In this document: positions 52,800 through 64,000 of the stretch, piece after piece
Layout: every line of letters begins with the position of its first letter
Position numbering within the stretch: the stretch's first letter is position 1
Source of the DNA: Piromyces finnis
Lineage: Eukaryota > Neocallimastigomycota > Neocallimastigomycetes > Neocallimastigales > Neocallimastigaceae
Assembly (NCBI GenBank): GCA_002104945.1
Contig: MCFH01000001.1
Span: 868,001-932,000 of the forward strand
Length of the DNA stretch: 64,000 bases
Direction of reading: 5' to 3'
Program-made: the position numbers and the translations under genes
The notes under the pieces: generated by a model
Database searches by the model: none
What the model was told of the DNA's origin: nothing
Seen by the model: the letters and a program-made list of their open reading frames with translations, nothing else

Positions 52800-55166
52800 T
52801 TTTTATTCTTTTTATTATTATTGAGTAGAATTATATAATAGATAAAGAAATAAATAAATATATTGTAAGTGCTTTCTTTTTTTTTTTTTTTTTTTTAATC
52901 TTTTAAGAATATTTAATTGAATAAATTAAATATCTTTTTTTTTTTTTTATTATGCCAAAACAAAAATCAAAAATAATAAATTGAATCGTTTTTATAGAAC
53001 TTTTTTATAATGTCCAAAATTTTATCAAAAAGACCAATACCTAGATTTTATGAACATATTTATATAGTAAATTTAAAAAAAATGTTAATAATAATTTTTA
53101 AAAGAACATTTTTTTTTTAATATAAAAAGGTTCATGTTCATTAATTAATAATTGATATGATTAATATAAAAAGGTTCATGTTCATTAATTAATAATTGAT
53201 ATGATTAATATAAAAAGGTTCATGTTCATTAATTAATAATTGATATGATTAATATAAAAAGGTTCATGTTCATTAATTAATAATTGATATGATTAATATA
53301 AAAAGGTTCATGTTCATTAATTAATAATTGATATAATATGAATTATATGGGATATGCTTTATACATTTTTATGTTATGTTGAGTCGTATTAATATATTAA
53401 TATAAAAGCTGTATAAACATAAAATAATAATAATTGTAGAACAAAAATATTATTATATTTTATAATTAATATTTTTTTTTTTTTTTTCATTGTAAAGTAA
53501 TAATGAAATGCAATTCATGGATTCTTTTAGAGTATTTACCCAACTTACATGTCCAAAAAGAAATATTCATATTTATATTTATATTAAATACAATACATAA
53601 AAATACATAAAATATGGGTTGAAAATGTATTTATTTCACAAATATATTTATCTATAAAGGGTTAGTTTTTATATTGAAAGGATTAGTTAATTTCAATATA
53701 TATTATTAATTAATAATAATGAATAGTTTACCAATTAAACATTTTTTTTAATTAATATATAAAACTTTATTAATTAATACATTAATTAATATATACAAAG
53801 GGTTAAATTATATATTTTTTTCTCAAAATAATTAATAGTATATATTTATTAAAAAATATTAGCTAACTCTAAAAAAAAAAAGATAAAAACTAAAAACATA
53901 TTTTAAAAGAATAAAAGCTTTTTTTTTTTACTATTACTAATTCTTTTTGGCAAAAAAAAAAAAATTAATTTTTATTATATAGTTGATATTTATATTTGTT
54001 TAAAATATGAAATTTTTTTTAAATATTAACATATTTATAGATAATGATCAAGTTCTTTTATAAAAATAATTTAAAAGGTTTATATAATTATTAATGTAAA
54101 GAAAAAAAAAAAGAGATCATTTTAAATACATTATAAAAATGAGAAAGAGAAAAAAGTTAAGCTAATATACTCTTTGTTATTTATGTTTTATTATAAATAG
54201 ATAATAAAGTTTTTTTCATTTTTTAGAAAAAAAAAGATTTATATAGAAATTGACATAAACTCTTTAAAGAATAATAGTACATTATTCTTTGTTTGAAAAA
54301 TAGTTAATTTTGTGTTTTGTATTTGTATTAATTAAATCCTTCAATAATACAAAGAAAAAATAAGTTTAAACTTTTTTGGATAAATTAGATATTTTATAAG
54401 GTGTTAATATTTAAAAAAAAAAAAAATTATTAATATATAAACTATTAATTAATTAAAAAATAAAAAAAAAAAAGAAATAATTAAATTTCATATTTATTAT
54501 TAATTATATATTTAATAAAGTATGATTTATTTTAATTAAGGTCAATACTGTAAATACAAATTAATTAAAAAAAAAATGTAATAAATAGTAATGAATATAA
54601 ATGATAATATATATTTATAATGAAAGTTTAGATATATATAGGTTTGCATTCTATATTAACATATAAGTTATAGAATAAATAAATAAATATTTCAATAATA
54701 AAAATTTCAAATTTTTTTAACTTATAGGACAACAGTTATTAAAAGTTGCTTAACATTGTTTTTCTAAATTATATATATAAATAGAAAGAAAAAAGCGCAA
54801 AAATATAAGAAGATGAACAAAGTTTTATTAATTATATTAATCATTTGTTCATTTGTTTGGTTATTCCTAAGTATTTATAATTAATAATAATAATAGTATT
54901 CCATGAAAATTATTATAACTTATTAAAAGTGATACACCAAAACATTACAAATTATTACTAGAAGATAAAAGGTAAAGCAATTCTATTTTAAAACCATTTT
55001 TTTTTTTTATTTTTATATATCATTCTTTTTTTAATTAATATACATTATTGTACAATAGATTTATCTTAATTAAAAATAAAATATTAATATTAAATAAACT
55101 TTGTAATTATATGAAACCTATTTTTTAAAAATAGAACAATTTAGTATAAATATAAATTATAAATAT

Positions 55167-55204
<38 letters not shown>

Positions 55205-55236
55205 ACTGCTGCATATATTGTATTTCATAAAACCAA
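52800..55236. other. Intergenic DNA with a 44-bp tandem repeat array
   Basis: Besides the array at 53117-53334 there is a 23-codon ORF at 54813-54884 that reads like an orphan signal peptide (MNKVLLIILIICSFVWLFL...). Its extension across a GT at 54870 was not convincing. The rest is A/T spacer and the leader of the first nrdD gene. Confidence 0.5.
53117..53334. repeat. Five tandem copies of a 44-bp unit
   Basis: Units contain AAAAAGGTTCATGTTCATTA, then ATTAATAATTGATATGATTA. The GGTTCATG starts lie exactly 44 bp apart (53129, 53173, 53217, 53261, 53305) and copies are identical or nearly so. The array lies about 320 bp upstream of the small minus-strand ORF. Confidence 0.95.
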
Positions 55237-57195
55237 ATGACCAATGTTAAAAAAGATAGTTTTGTAGAGGAACCTGTATGTCTAAAAATCCCATTAAATT
55301 TGGATAGTGACTTTGTGGATTTACTTAATAGAGATCCTAGAGGAGAATTAAATCAAGAAACATGGAAAAAATTATTAGCTATAGAAGGTTTAGGTTTGAA
55401 TTTTTTAGATATTATAAGAAATTTTCATGATGTGATTAATTATGGTTCGGATCATAGTATTGATCCTAATGCCAACTTTTCAATTGGACGTTACAAATTT
55501 TACACTAAAGAAATTCATGAAGCATTGGCTTCCCATAAAAAATTTGTTAATTTTTCCCAATTTTTTAATCATGTAAAACGTCTTTATGGTGCTGAAGAAG
55601 CAAAAGATCTATTTCGTACATGTATATGTGGAGATAATTATTTACATGATTCTTGCTATCTTTTTGTTCCATATTGTTATGCCATGTCAGTGGAACCTAT
55701 CATTAAAAATGGTATTATATTTAATAAACAACTACGTTCTTTTCCACCAAAACATGCTAGAAGTTTCATTGGTCAAGTTGCTGAAACTGTTACTAGTATG
55801 TCTCAAGAATTAGCTGGTGCTATTGCTATTGCTGACATTTTTGTGTATTATACCTATTTTCTTCAGAAAGAAGGTATTGAAACATTGGAAGGTTATTCTA
55901 AAAAAATTCTGAAAATTGAAAATGATTTTCAATCCCTTATCCACATTTTAAATTCTTCATATCGTGCTAATGGTCAAAGTGCTTTTACCAATATTTCCAT
56001 TTTTGATATGCCAAGTTTAGAACACTTATTTGGTGAACTTTACTTTCCAGATGGATCTCAACCAAACTTAAAATTAGTTATGGAAATTCAAAAGATTTTC
56101 TGTAATTGGTTTGCCCGTGGTCAATTAAAGGATTCTCTTTTACCATACCCATTCCCAGTTGTTACCTTAAATTTAAAGGTTAATGATAACAAGGAAGTTA
56201 TTGATCAAGAAACCTTCAAATATTTCTGTGAAATTAACTTGAATGGTCTTTTCAACTTTTTTGTTAGTGATTCTAATAAATTAGCATCTTGCTGCCGTGT
56301 TGTTAATAATCTTAATGTTCATATGAGTGTTTTTGGTGAAGGTGGTGTTAATATTGGTAGTTTAAGAGTTATTACTATTAATTTAGCTCGTATTGGTAAC
56401 GCTGTGGCTAAAGAAAATGGGGATATTAATGTATATTATGAAAAATTAGATAAACAATTAGACAAAGCCTATCGAATGCTTTTAGCTCATCGTGAATTTA
56501 TTAAGATCCAAATTCAACGTGGGGCTTGTCCATTCTTTGGTGAAAAATTAGGTTTTATGTTTTTAGAAAGATTTTTCCTTACTATTGGTATTAATGGTCT
56601 TTATGAAGGTTTAATGGAGATGGGTTACAATATGCTAGAAGATGAAGGTTTAGAGCTTGCTCGTAATATATTAGATCGTATTTCTAATTATGCTAATGCT
56701 AAATGTGATACCAAAGAAAAGATTTTATTTAATGTTGAACAAGTTCCAGGTGAATCTTTAGCTATTAAAAATGCTCTTAAGGATAAAATTGTTTGTGGTA
56801 TGAATTATCCTATTTATGCCAATCAATTTGTACCACTTTGGTCTGATGTTGAAATAGAAGAACGTATTAAAATTGATGGTGATCTTGCTAAATATATGAG
56901 TGGTGGTTGTATTAGTCATATTAATTTAGGGGATCGCATTGGAAGTGTACAACAAATGGAAAAAGTAGTAAACTATGCTATTAAGAATCATTGCGAACAT
57001 TTTGCTATCAACTATTGTTATAATTGTTGTGAAAATGAACACGTAACAATTTCTGGTGCGACGGAAATTTGTCCAATTTGTAGTGGAAAAATTATTGATC
57101 ATGTTACAAGAATTGTTGGTTATTTCACTTCAGTCAGTTCTTGGTCACCCGAAAGACGTGAAGAATTTAAAACAAGAAAGTTTACTAAGATTTAA
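55237..57195 (+). CDS. nrdD: Anaerobic (class III) ribonucleoside-triphosphate reductase, copy 1
   Basis: Intronless, 652 residues. Glycyl-radical enzyme that makes deoxyribonucleotides without oxygen. Family features seen: substrate/core motifs DVINYGSDHSIDPNAN, DNYLHDSCYLFVPYCYAMSV, SFIGQVAETVTSMSQELAGA; the active-site Cys of LASCCRV (C353 aligns with the thiyl-radical Cys); the glycyl-radical loop RIVGYF with G628. A C-terminal metal site is built from C594/C597/C598, H602, C612 and C615 (CPIC). No N-terminal ATP-cone is present. Such enzymes need an NrdG radical-SAM activase, not found in this window. Codon use is moderately biased except for a strongly biased central tract shared with copy 2. 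Class III RNR in a eukaryote is unusual and probably came from bacteria. Confidence 0.95.
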   Translation: MTNVKKDSFVEEPVCLKIPLNLDSDFVDLLNRDPRGELNQETWKKLLAIEGLGLNFLDIIRNFHDVINYGSDHSIDPNANFSIGRYKFYTKEIHEALASHKKFVNFSQFFNHVKRLYGAEEAKDLFRTCICGDNYLHDSCYLFVPYCYAMSVEPIIKNGIIFNKQLRSFPPKHARSFIGQVAETVTSMSQELAGAIAIADIFVYYTYFLQKEGIETLEGYSKKILKIENDFQSLIHILNSSYRANGQSAFTNISIFDMPSLEHLFGELYFPDGSQPNLKLVMEIQKIFCNWFARGQLKDSLLPYPFPVVTLNLKVNDNKEVIDQETFKYFCEINLNGLFNFFVSDSNKLASCCRVVNNLNVHMSVFGEGGVNIGSLRVITINLARIGNAVAKENGDINVYYEKLDKQLDKAYRMLLAHREFIKIQIQRGACPFFGEKLGFMFLERFFLTIGINGLYEGLMEMGYNMLEDEGLELARNILDRISNYANAKCDTKEKILFNVEQVPGESLAIKNALKDKIVCGMNYPIYANQFVPLWSDVEIEERIKIDGDLAKYMSGGCISHINLGDRIGSVQQMEKVVNYAIKNHCEHFAINYCYNCCENEHVTISGATEICPICSGKIIDHVTRIVGYFTSVSSWSPERREEFKTRKFTKI

Positions 57196-60100
57196 TTGTT
57201 ATATTAGACCGTCAATTAATAATCTTATATTTCTCATAATTCCAAATATTTAAATCAATATTATATTACCAATATTATCTAAATATATTTATATATCATT
57301 TTTAATTTATTTATTTATATTTAAAAATAAAATATATATGTTTTTTTTTTTCTCGTTTTTCACATTCATTTTATTTTAATACAGATTTTATTAGAATCTT
57401 AATAAATTAATTTTTTAATAAAATAATTATAATAGTAATAGTTTATGTAATGTGGATTAATAAAAAACAGAATTATTCCACATACCAGCATTATATTATC
57501 AAATGATATATTTGATTAATAAACCAGTATAATATATATAGTATTAAATACACACCTATTAAAGTTATTAAAGGTTTACACATAACAAAAAAAAAAAAAA
57601 AAAAAAAATATATATATATACATAAAACAATAAAGATTACATTATTATAAAATTAACTTTTTCTCAAATATTTTAAAACTTTTTCTTTTTTCTTTTTTTT
57701 TAGAAAGCATAAAACATAATTGTTATTTAAATATAAAATTTTGTTAAAGGTTAATTAATAAATATATATTATATTTTAAAATGATCTAGTGTAAAGACTT
57801 TTTTTTTTATGAAGAAGTCATAGTAACTCATAGTGCAGATATAAAGTTTCTTTTTTTATGATTACTTTAAGGATATATACCATTTTACAAAACTTGCTTT
57901 AACGATATATATAACATGTTATATATTATATACATTTAATTAACATATAGAAAAGATAGTATATATTTTTTTATTTTATTATTTTATTTCAAAAATAAAA
58001 AATACTTATAAATTATATCTTTTTTACATATTGTACATATTTTTTAATAAAATCAAAAGTTTAAACTTTTTTTTTTCATTGTCCCAAATTTAATTAAATT
58101 TTCAAAGATTTTATTTGTTGAAAATGATTTAATATATAATACAATATAATCATAATATATTATAATTTTAATTCAAAAATTTTCAATACAAAAGAAAAAT
58201 TAAATTAGAATTGATGTTAATGTAACTGTATGAAAACCTTGACATATAATTAAAACTGAAATTGAGGTAAAGATGAATAAGCCATAGAATAATATGTTTC
58301 TGTAAAAATATAACATCAATTTTATTTTTCACGAACCTAATTTTATCAAGGCTATAGAGTTTTATCTATAATTTGTAATAATTAAAATATGTGGAGAAAG
58401 TTTTGTTTCTTTAAAGAGCTTTGTGATAATAACCATTTCTTCTTTGACATTAAAAGAATGCTGATACTATCAATGCTATTAACAATGAATTATATCTTTA
58501 CGTATAATAATTTATTTCTAATGACAATATTTATTTCAAAAGAATTTAATTAACCATATTGAGATTCATTAGATTTTCTATTTTTTTATGAATTTTTATT
58601 ATATAATTTTTCATTTCTTTCAAATTTATATTATATATTTGTTTAATGAATAAGTTAATTGATTATATGAAAAGTATAAATTAAAGATTTAAAATTAAAA
58701 CATGTCATAAAAACGATCTTTATAATATATATTTCTATATAAGCACTATTTAAGTATACATAATTAAGCAAAAGAGAAAAATCATCATTTATGTAATAAT
58801 TTTAAATTAGGATATAAAAACTGGTCGCAAAACAATAGTAGATAGTTTTGATTTATAAATGTAATTTAATAGACATTTAATTGTTAAATATTTTTATAAA
58901 TGCTTATTTCTTTTTTAATTTAAATTTTAAGAAACATAATAGTAAATATAATTGAAATATAATAATAAATAGAATAGATGGATGGTGGTCAAGTCGTTCA
59001 ATTATAAAAAAATATATAAAAAAGATATTGTCCTTTTTTTTTTATTATTTAATAATAATATCTTTTCCATTTTAAAACTCATATTGCTGCTCAACTTGAT
59101 GATACGATTTTATTTTTTTCATTATATATAATTAATATATTAAAAAATAAGCAATTATTTTTTTATATATTAGGAATTATAATTAAATTTAGGTTTAAAA
59201 AAAATTTATTTTATTATATTGTATTTTTTTTTTTGCAAGTTACGGACAACATATTTTTTTTTAAACTATATATTAATAATTAATATCGTTTTTTTTTCCA
59301 TGACGATTATTATTAGTATTATTATTAATATATAGGTAAAGAAGATGATAGCGGAAAAAATTCCAGATAATTAATATTATCTTTTTTTTTTTTTTTTCAT
59401 AATAAACCTAAAATTAGTTATTACATATGTTTATAAAAGTTAATTTCGATTATTATATGGAAAAAAACTCATTATTAATTATTAATATAATAGTATAAAA
59501 ATAGAATAACATAATAATATATAATATAATAATATAATAATATATAATGCTCATTTACTTCCTTTATAATTCATGTATTATACATTTATTAATTCTATAT
59601 TTCACAATTAAGAATAAATGAATTTATATCCTTTAAGAGATGTTAATATTATTTTGTTGGTGTGTGTTAAATCATTAATTCTATTAATTCTTTTACTACA
59701 TTTGATCGTAGGAAGAAATCATTTATTTGTAAATTGATTTAATCTTTTTTTACACTACTAATAAATCTTAAATCATTTAGTAAAGATGTAAATTAAATAT
59801 TCTACAGAAATAATAATTATAGATAAAACTAATGAAATATACATTTTTTCTTTTTAGATTATTAAATAACCTATCGTTTGACTATTGTAATAAGGCTATA
59901 ATAGTATTAATTTCATAAGAATATCTTTCAGAATAAAAGTGAATTCAAAGGAAATCAGAAGTATATAAATTATAAATTGATTCGTTTATTACAATTATTA
60001 ATAAAAACAATAATAATAAAAAAAAGGTTTAAATACAGATTATTTTTAGTGAACTATGTTTTATTTTTTTTATGAACATGTGAAGAGAATTAAAAAAATG

Positions 60101-60983
60101 TAGTTTACTTTCTCTTTTGATCTACTTTGGTTTATTATAGCCTGACTTATTCTTTAAATGTAGGATTCTTTACCAGTCGCTAAACACCAAAAAAAAATAA
60201 ACTAAATAATATATTATTTTATAATAAATTAATATGTTGTTCAATATACTATTTTCATAATTTAATATATTGATCCATATATAAAATTAATACATAATTA
60301 TAAATATTTATCCTATTTATTTTGAATATATTTAATATAATATAAAATATTTTTAAATGGCTTCATATATAAAGAGTTGTTGAAATGAATTCATATAAAT
60401 ATATTATAATAAATTATACTTATATATTAATGAATCATAATATATTTTATAATTTTTTATATTTTAATTATTATTTTTTATTATATTGTGTCAATATATT
60501 ATAATATATTAGACTTGATTTATATATTTTATATTTTTTTACTTTTTTTTTTCTGATAATTAAAATCAGTTTTTATATATAAAAATTTAGAAAAAGGATG
60601 GACAATAAAAAAAAAATTTTTTTTTATTATAATATGTACTTAGCAAACTATTATTGAAATCACTTAAATCTCTGAAAATATAAAAAGAAGGAGAATGACC
60701 TAAAAAAAAAATTACTCATTATCTTATTCAAAAGTATTCTTTAAAAAAAAATAAAAATAATATTTCTTAAATAAAAAGATATAATAATAATAAAAGAAAT
60801 ATTATTTTTTATTAGTGTAAAAGAATTAAATCAAATTAAATTACAAAAGGAGAATATAATAAATAAAATTAAAAAAAATTTATAACATTTTAAATTGCTA
60901 AAAGAGCATACATTAGTTTGAAAAAATAAAAGTACAGTTTAAAATATCATCAAAGTATATAATATATATAACAATATTACAAA
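57196..60983. other. Intergenic DNA between the two nrdD genes, 3.8 kb
   Basis: A/T-rich spacer on both strands; no credible ORF, repeat array or RNA gene seen despite the length. Confidence 0.5.
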
Positions 60984-63005
60984 ATGTTGACTGAAGCTGA
61001 ATTTAATAACTCTACTGTTCCAAAGACTGTTGATATTAATAAAATTAAGGAAGCTCAAAAGACTGAAAAGACTGAAATTAAAACTGTAAAGTTACAAGTT
61101 CCACTCGGTCTTGATAGAGATTTCATAAACTTATTAAATTATGATCCAAAAGGTGAAATTGATGATGCTACCTGGAGAAAATTATTATCTCTTGAAGGTT
61201 TAGGCTTAAACTTTTTAGATGTTGCCCGTAATTATCATGATGTCATCAACTATGGTTCTGATCATAGTATTGATCCAAATGCTAACTGTTCTATTGGTAA
61301 ATACAAGTTCCACTCCAAGGAAATTCACGAAATTTTAGCTCCACATCAAAAGCTTATCAATGTTTCTCAATTCTTCTCTCATGTTAAATCTTTATATGGT
61401 GCTGAAGAAACTAAAGATTTATTCCGTGCTTGGATTTATGGTGACAATTATTTACATGATTCATGTTATCTTTTCGTTCCATATTGTTATGCTATGTCTG
61501 TTGAACCAATTGTTAGAAATGGTATTACTTTCAATGCTCAACTTCGTTCCCTTCCACCAAAACATGCTAGAAGTTTCATTGGTCAAGTTGCTGAAACTGT
61601 TACTAGCATGTCTCAAGAATTAGCTGGTGCTATTGCTATTGCTGATATCTTTGTTTACTATGCTTACTTCCTTCAAAAACGTGGAATTGAAACTTTAGAA
61701 GGTAGAGAAAAGGAATCTTTAGAAGTTGAAAACGATTTCCAAAATTTAGTTCACATTTTAAATTCTTCCCACCGTTTCTCTGGTCAAAGTGCCTTCACTA
61801 ATGTTTCTATTTTTGATATGCCAAGTTTGGAACACTTATTTGGTGAACTTTACTTCCCAGATGGATCTCAACCAAACTTAAATTTAGTTATGGAAGTTCA
61901 AAAGATTTTCTGTAATTGGTTTGCCCGTGGTCAATTAAAGGATTCTCTTTTACCATACCCATTCCCAGTTGTTACCTTAAATTTAAAGGTTAATGATAAT
62001 AAGGAAGTTATTGATCAAGAAACCTTCAAATATTTCTGTGAAATTAACTTGAATGGTCTTTTCAACTTCTTTGTTAGTGATTCTAATAAATTAGCATCTT
62101 GCTGCCGTGTTGTTAATAATCTTAATGTTCATATGAGTGTTTTTGGTGAAGGTGGTGTTAATATTGGTAGTTTAAGAATTGTCACTATTAATTTAGCTCG
62201 TATTGGTAATGCTGTTGCCAAGGAAAAGGGTGATTTAGATAGTTTCTATGAAAAATTAAATGTCCAATTAGATAAGGCTCACCGTATGCTTTTAGCTCAT
62301 CGTGAATTTATTAAGATCCAAATTAAACGTGGTGCTTGCCCATACTTTAGTGATGATTTAGGTTTTATGTTTTTAGAAAGATTCTTCCTTACTTTTGGTA
62401 TTAATGGTCTTTATGAAGGTTTAATGGAGATGGGTTACAATATGTTAGAAGATGATGGTTTAGAACTTTCACGTCAAATTTTAAATTACATTACTGAATA
62501 TGCTAACTCAAAGTGTGACTTAAAGGAAAAAATCTTATTCAATGTTGAACAAGTTCCAGGTGAATCTCTTGCCATTAAACATGCTCTTAAGGATAAAATT
62601 GTTTGTGGTATGGATTACTCTATTTATGCCAATCAATTCGTTCCACTTTGGTCTGATATTAACTTGGAAAAGCGTATTAAGATTGATGGTGATCTTACAA
62701 AATATATGAGTGGTGGTTGTATTACTCACATTAATTTAGTTGATCGTATTGGTAGCGTTCAACAGATGGAACAAGTTGTTCGTTATGCCATTAAGAATCA
62801 ATGTGAACATTTTGCTATCAATTACTCATATAACCGTTGTGAAAACGATCATATTACCATTTCTGGTAATACTGATGTATGCCCAATCTGTAGTGGTAAT
62901 GTTGTTGATCATATCACTAGAGTTGTCGGTTATTTCACTTCAGTTAGTGCTTGGTCACCAGGAAGACGTGATGAATTCAAAACTAGAAAGTTTACTAAAT
63001 ATTAA
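60984..63005 (+). CDS. nrdD: Anaerobic (class III) ribonucleoside-triphosphate reductase, copy 2
   Basis: Intronless, 673 residues; 22 residues longer at the N-terminus than copy 1 (Lys/Thr-rich KIKEAQKTEKTEIKTVKLQV). Conserved motifs as in copy 1: YGSDHSIDPNAN, LASCCRV with active Cys C374, and glycyl-radical G649 in RVVGYF. The metal site differs: C619, H623, C633 and C636 remain but the extra Cys residues before C619 are Ser and Arg (NYSYNRC). Codons are strongly biased to C/G-ending forms throughout, predicting that this is the main, highly expressed copy. The start was taken at the first ATG of the biased reading frame. Role: dNTP synthesis during anaerobic growth, after activation by an NrdG encoded elsewhere. 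Confidence 0.95.
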   Translation: MLTEAEFNNSTVPKTVDINKIKEAQKTEKTEIKTVKLQVPLGLDRDFINLLNYDPKGEIDDATWRKLLSLEGLGLNFLDVARNYHDVINYGSDHSIDPNANCSIGKYKFHSKEIHEILAPHQKLINVSQFFSHVKSLYGAEETKDLFRAWIYGDNYLHDSCYLFVPYCYAMSVEPIVRNGITFNAQLRSLPPKHARSFIGQVAETVTSMSQELAGAIAIADIFVYYAYFLQKRGIETLEGREKESLEVENDFQNLVHILNSSHRFSGQSAFTNVSIFDMPSLEHLFGELYFPDGSQPNLNLVMEVQKIFCNWFARGQLKDSLLPYPFPVVTLNLKVNDNKEVIDQETFKYFCEINLNGLFNFFVSDSNKLASCCRVVNNLNVHMSVFGEGGVNIGSLRIVTINLARIGNAVAKEKGDLDSFYEKLNVQLDKAHRMLLAHREFIKIQIKRGACPYFSDDLGFMFLERFFLTFGINGLYEGLMEMGYNMLEDDGLELSRQILNYITEYANSKCDLKEKILFNVEQVPGESLAIKHALKDKIVCGMDYSIYANQFVPLWSDINLEKRIKIDGDLTKYMSGGCITHINLVDRIGSVQQMEQVVRYAIKNQCEHFAINYSYNRCENDHITISGNTDVCPICSGNVVDHITRVVGYFTSVSAWSPGRRDEFKTRKFTKY

Positions 63006-63789
63006 ATTTAATAATTTTTTATTATAATAACAAATATATATCTAATTTATATACCGTCATTTTAGTAGAGTGAACAAATTATATATTTTATAATTATCAT
63101 ACATTTACAATAATTTAATTTTTAAAATAATCTTATTTATTTTTAATATACCATATGTTTGTAAAAAAAAGCATAACTACTTTATTTAATCATCATCGTT
63201 TTCAGAATAATTTTGTAATTTTAAAATATTTTTGTTTTTAGTATTTATCATTAATTAATTAATAAATAAATTCATCGTATTTAAAAAAATATAAATTTTA
63301 AAAGAACCGAAAAAAGTGTTCGTTTTTGGTGTGCTTTTAATAACAGTTTTGGAATTACAAATTTGTGAATTGAATGATTGAGTTTTTCATTTATCAATTT
63401 GTGTATTAGAGACGACTTTCCACCTTAATTTTTTTTACCCCATCAAATAAATTTATATGATTTTTTATTAAATAATTAAAATAAAAAATTATTTGATAAT
63501 AATTTATTTCTATATCTCTGATATAAAATATATATTAATTGAATGCTTTCATTTAAATAAACAAAATAATAAAGATTCTATTATATTTATTATATTTTAT
63601 GTACTTGTAATAATACTAAAAAATATATTTTGACAGTATATGAAAATTAATGAATTAAATCAATCAATAAATAATTATTTTAATAGAAATCTTAAAGTTG
63701 TATAATAGATTGATAAGCTTATCATAAAATATTCAATTTCAATTTATAATATAAACAATGATTTAATTATTTTTTAATTTTAAAGAAGA

Positions 63790-63824
<35 letters not shown>

Positions 63825-64000
63825 AAATTACGAGTATTGACGTATATATACCAGGAAGACATATTATATTATTTTTCAAAAAAGTAAAAAGCAAAAAGTT
63901 AAAAAAAAAAGTATATAAAGTAATTTATTTTTAGGATTAATTTTTATAATTTTATTGATAATTTAAAATTTATTTTTATAAATAAGAATTAATTTAATTA
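63006..64000. other. Intergenic DNA to the end of the window
   Basis: 3' UTR of nrdD copy 2, then A/T spacer with an (AAAT)n tract at about 63788-63827. No gene seen. Confidence 0.5.

Noticed and set aside
51932-53588. Shared A/T string of about 29 bp (AATATTCATATTTATATTTA...) at 51.9 and 53.6 kb
   Set aside because: Low-complexity A/T sequence; could be chance or slippage, no wider homology around either copy.

Overview
The window looks like nuclear chromosomal DNA of an anaerobic gut fungus (Neocallimastigomycota: the Piromyces, Neocallimastix, Orpinomyces or Anaeromyces group). The evidence is: extremely A+T-rich intergenic DNA full of homopolymers and (AAT)n/(TTTA)n tracts; many short GT-AG introns; Asn-rich proteins; secreted CotH-kinase proteins ending in tandem fungal (CBM10-like) dockerins, a hallmark of gut-fungal cellulosomes; and two oxygen-sensitive class III ribonucleotide reductases (NrdD). 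No organism name can be read from the sequence, so this is inference from gene content. Exon structures were built by hand from GT/AG sites, reading phase and family similarity.

Left third (1-23.4 kb), housekeeping and regulatory genes. A 14-exon gene for a SANBR/KIAA1841-like BTB protein (1882-5830, +). A single-exon GATA factor (7897-9363, +) with a well-coded 17-codon upstream ORF about 440 bp before it. A 7-exon PARP16-type mono-ADP-ribosyltransferase with its C-terminal membrane anchor (10322-12331, -). LTO1, an adaptor for Fe-S maturation of ABCE1 (13496-14291, +). A 1444-residue protein of unknown function carrying at least 15 SUMO-interaction-like motifs and a run of phase-1 micro-exons (15296-20830, -). 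A LENG1/CIR_N-domain protein (21646-23332, +).

Middle third (24.4-51.7 kb), a dispersed array of three CotH-dockerin paralogues in the same orientation (24484-27151, 33717-35652, 48615-51654), broken up by retroelements. Between copies 1 and 2 lies a non-autonomous LTR element (28417-33068) with no visible gag-pol, which carries a decayed intronless copy of seryl-tRNA synthetase. Between copies 2 and 3 lies a complete, apparently intact non-LTR retrotransposon (36291-42478) with 14-bp target-site duplications, a 259-bp tandem monomer array at its 5' end, one 1511-codon endonuclease/reverse-transcriptase ORF and a 36-A tail. A dead ABCA-type transporter fragment follows at 45985-47010.

Right third (51.7-64 kb). 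A previously untracked 53-residue hydrophobic ORF (52638-52799, -) lies near five 44-bp tandem repeats. Two tandem nrdD genes (55237-57195 and 60984-63005, +) share a nearly identical internal tract that suggests gene conversion. The remaining kilobases are A/T-rich intergenic DNA without recognisable genes; no tRNA, rRNA or CRISPR was seen.

Together the genes describe an anaerobic eukaryote: NrdD supplies deoxynucleotides without oxygen, CotH-dockerin proteins are probably secreted into extracellular cellulosome-type complexes, and the retroelements have shaped the spacing of the CotH family.
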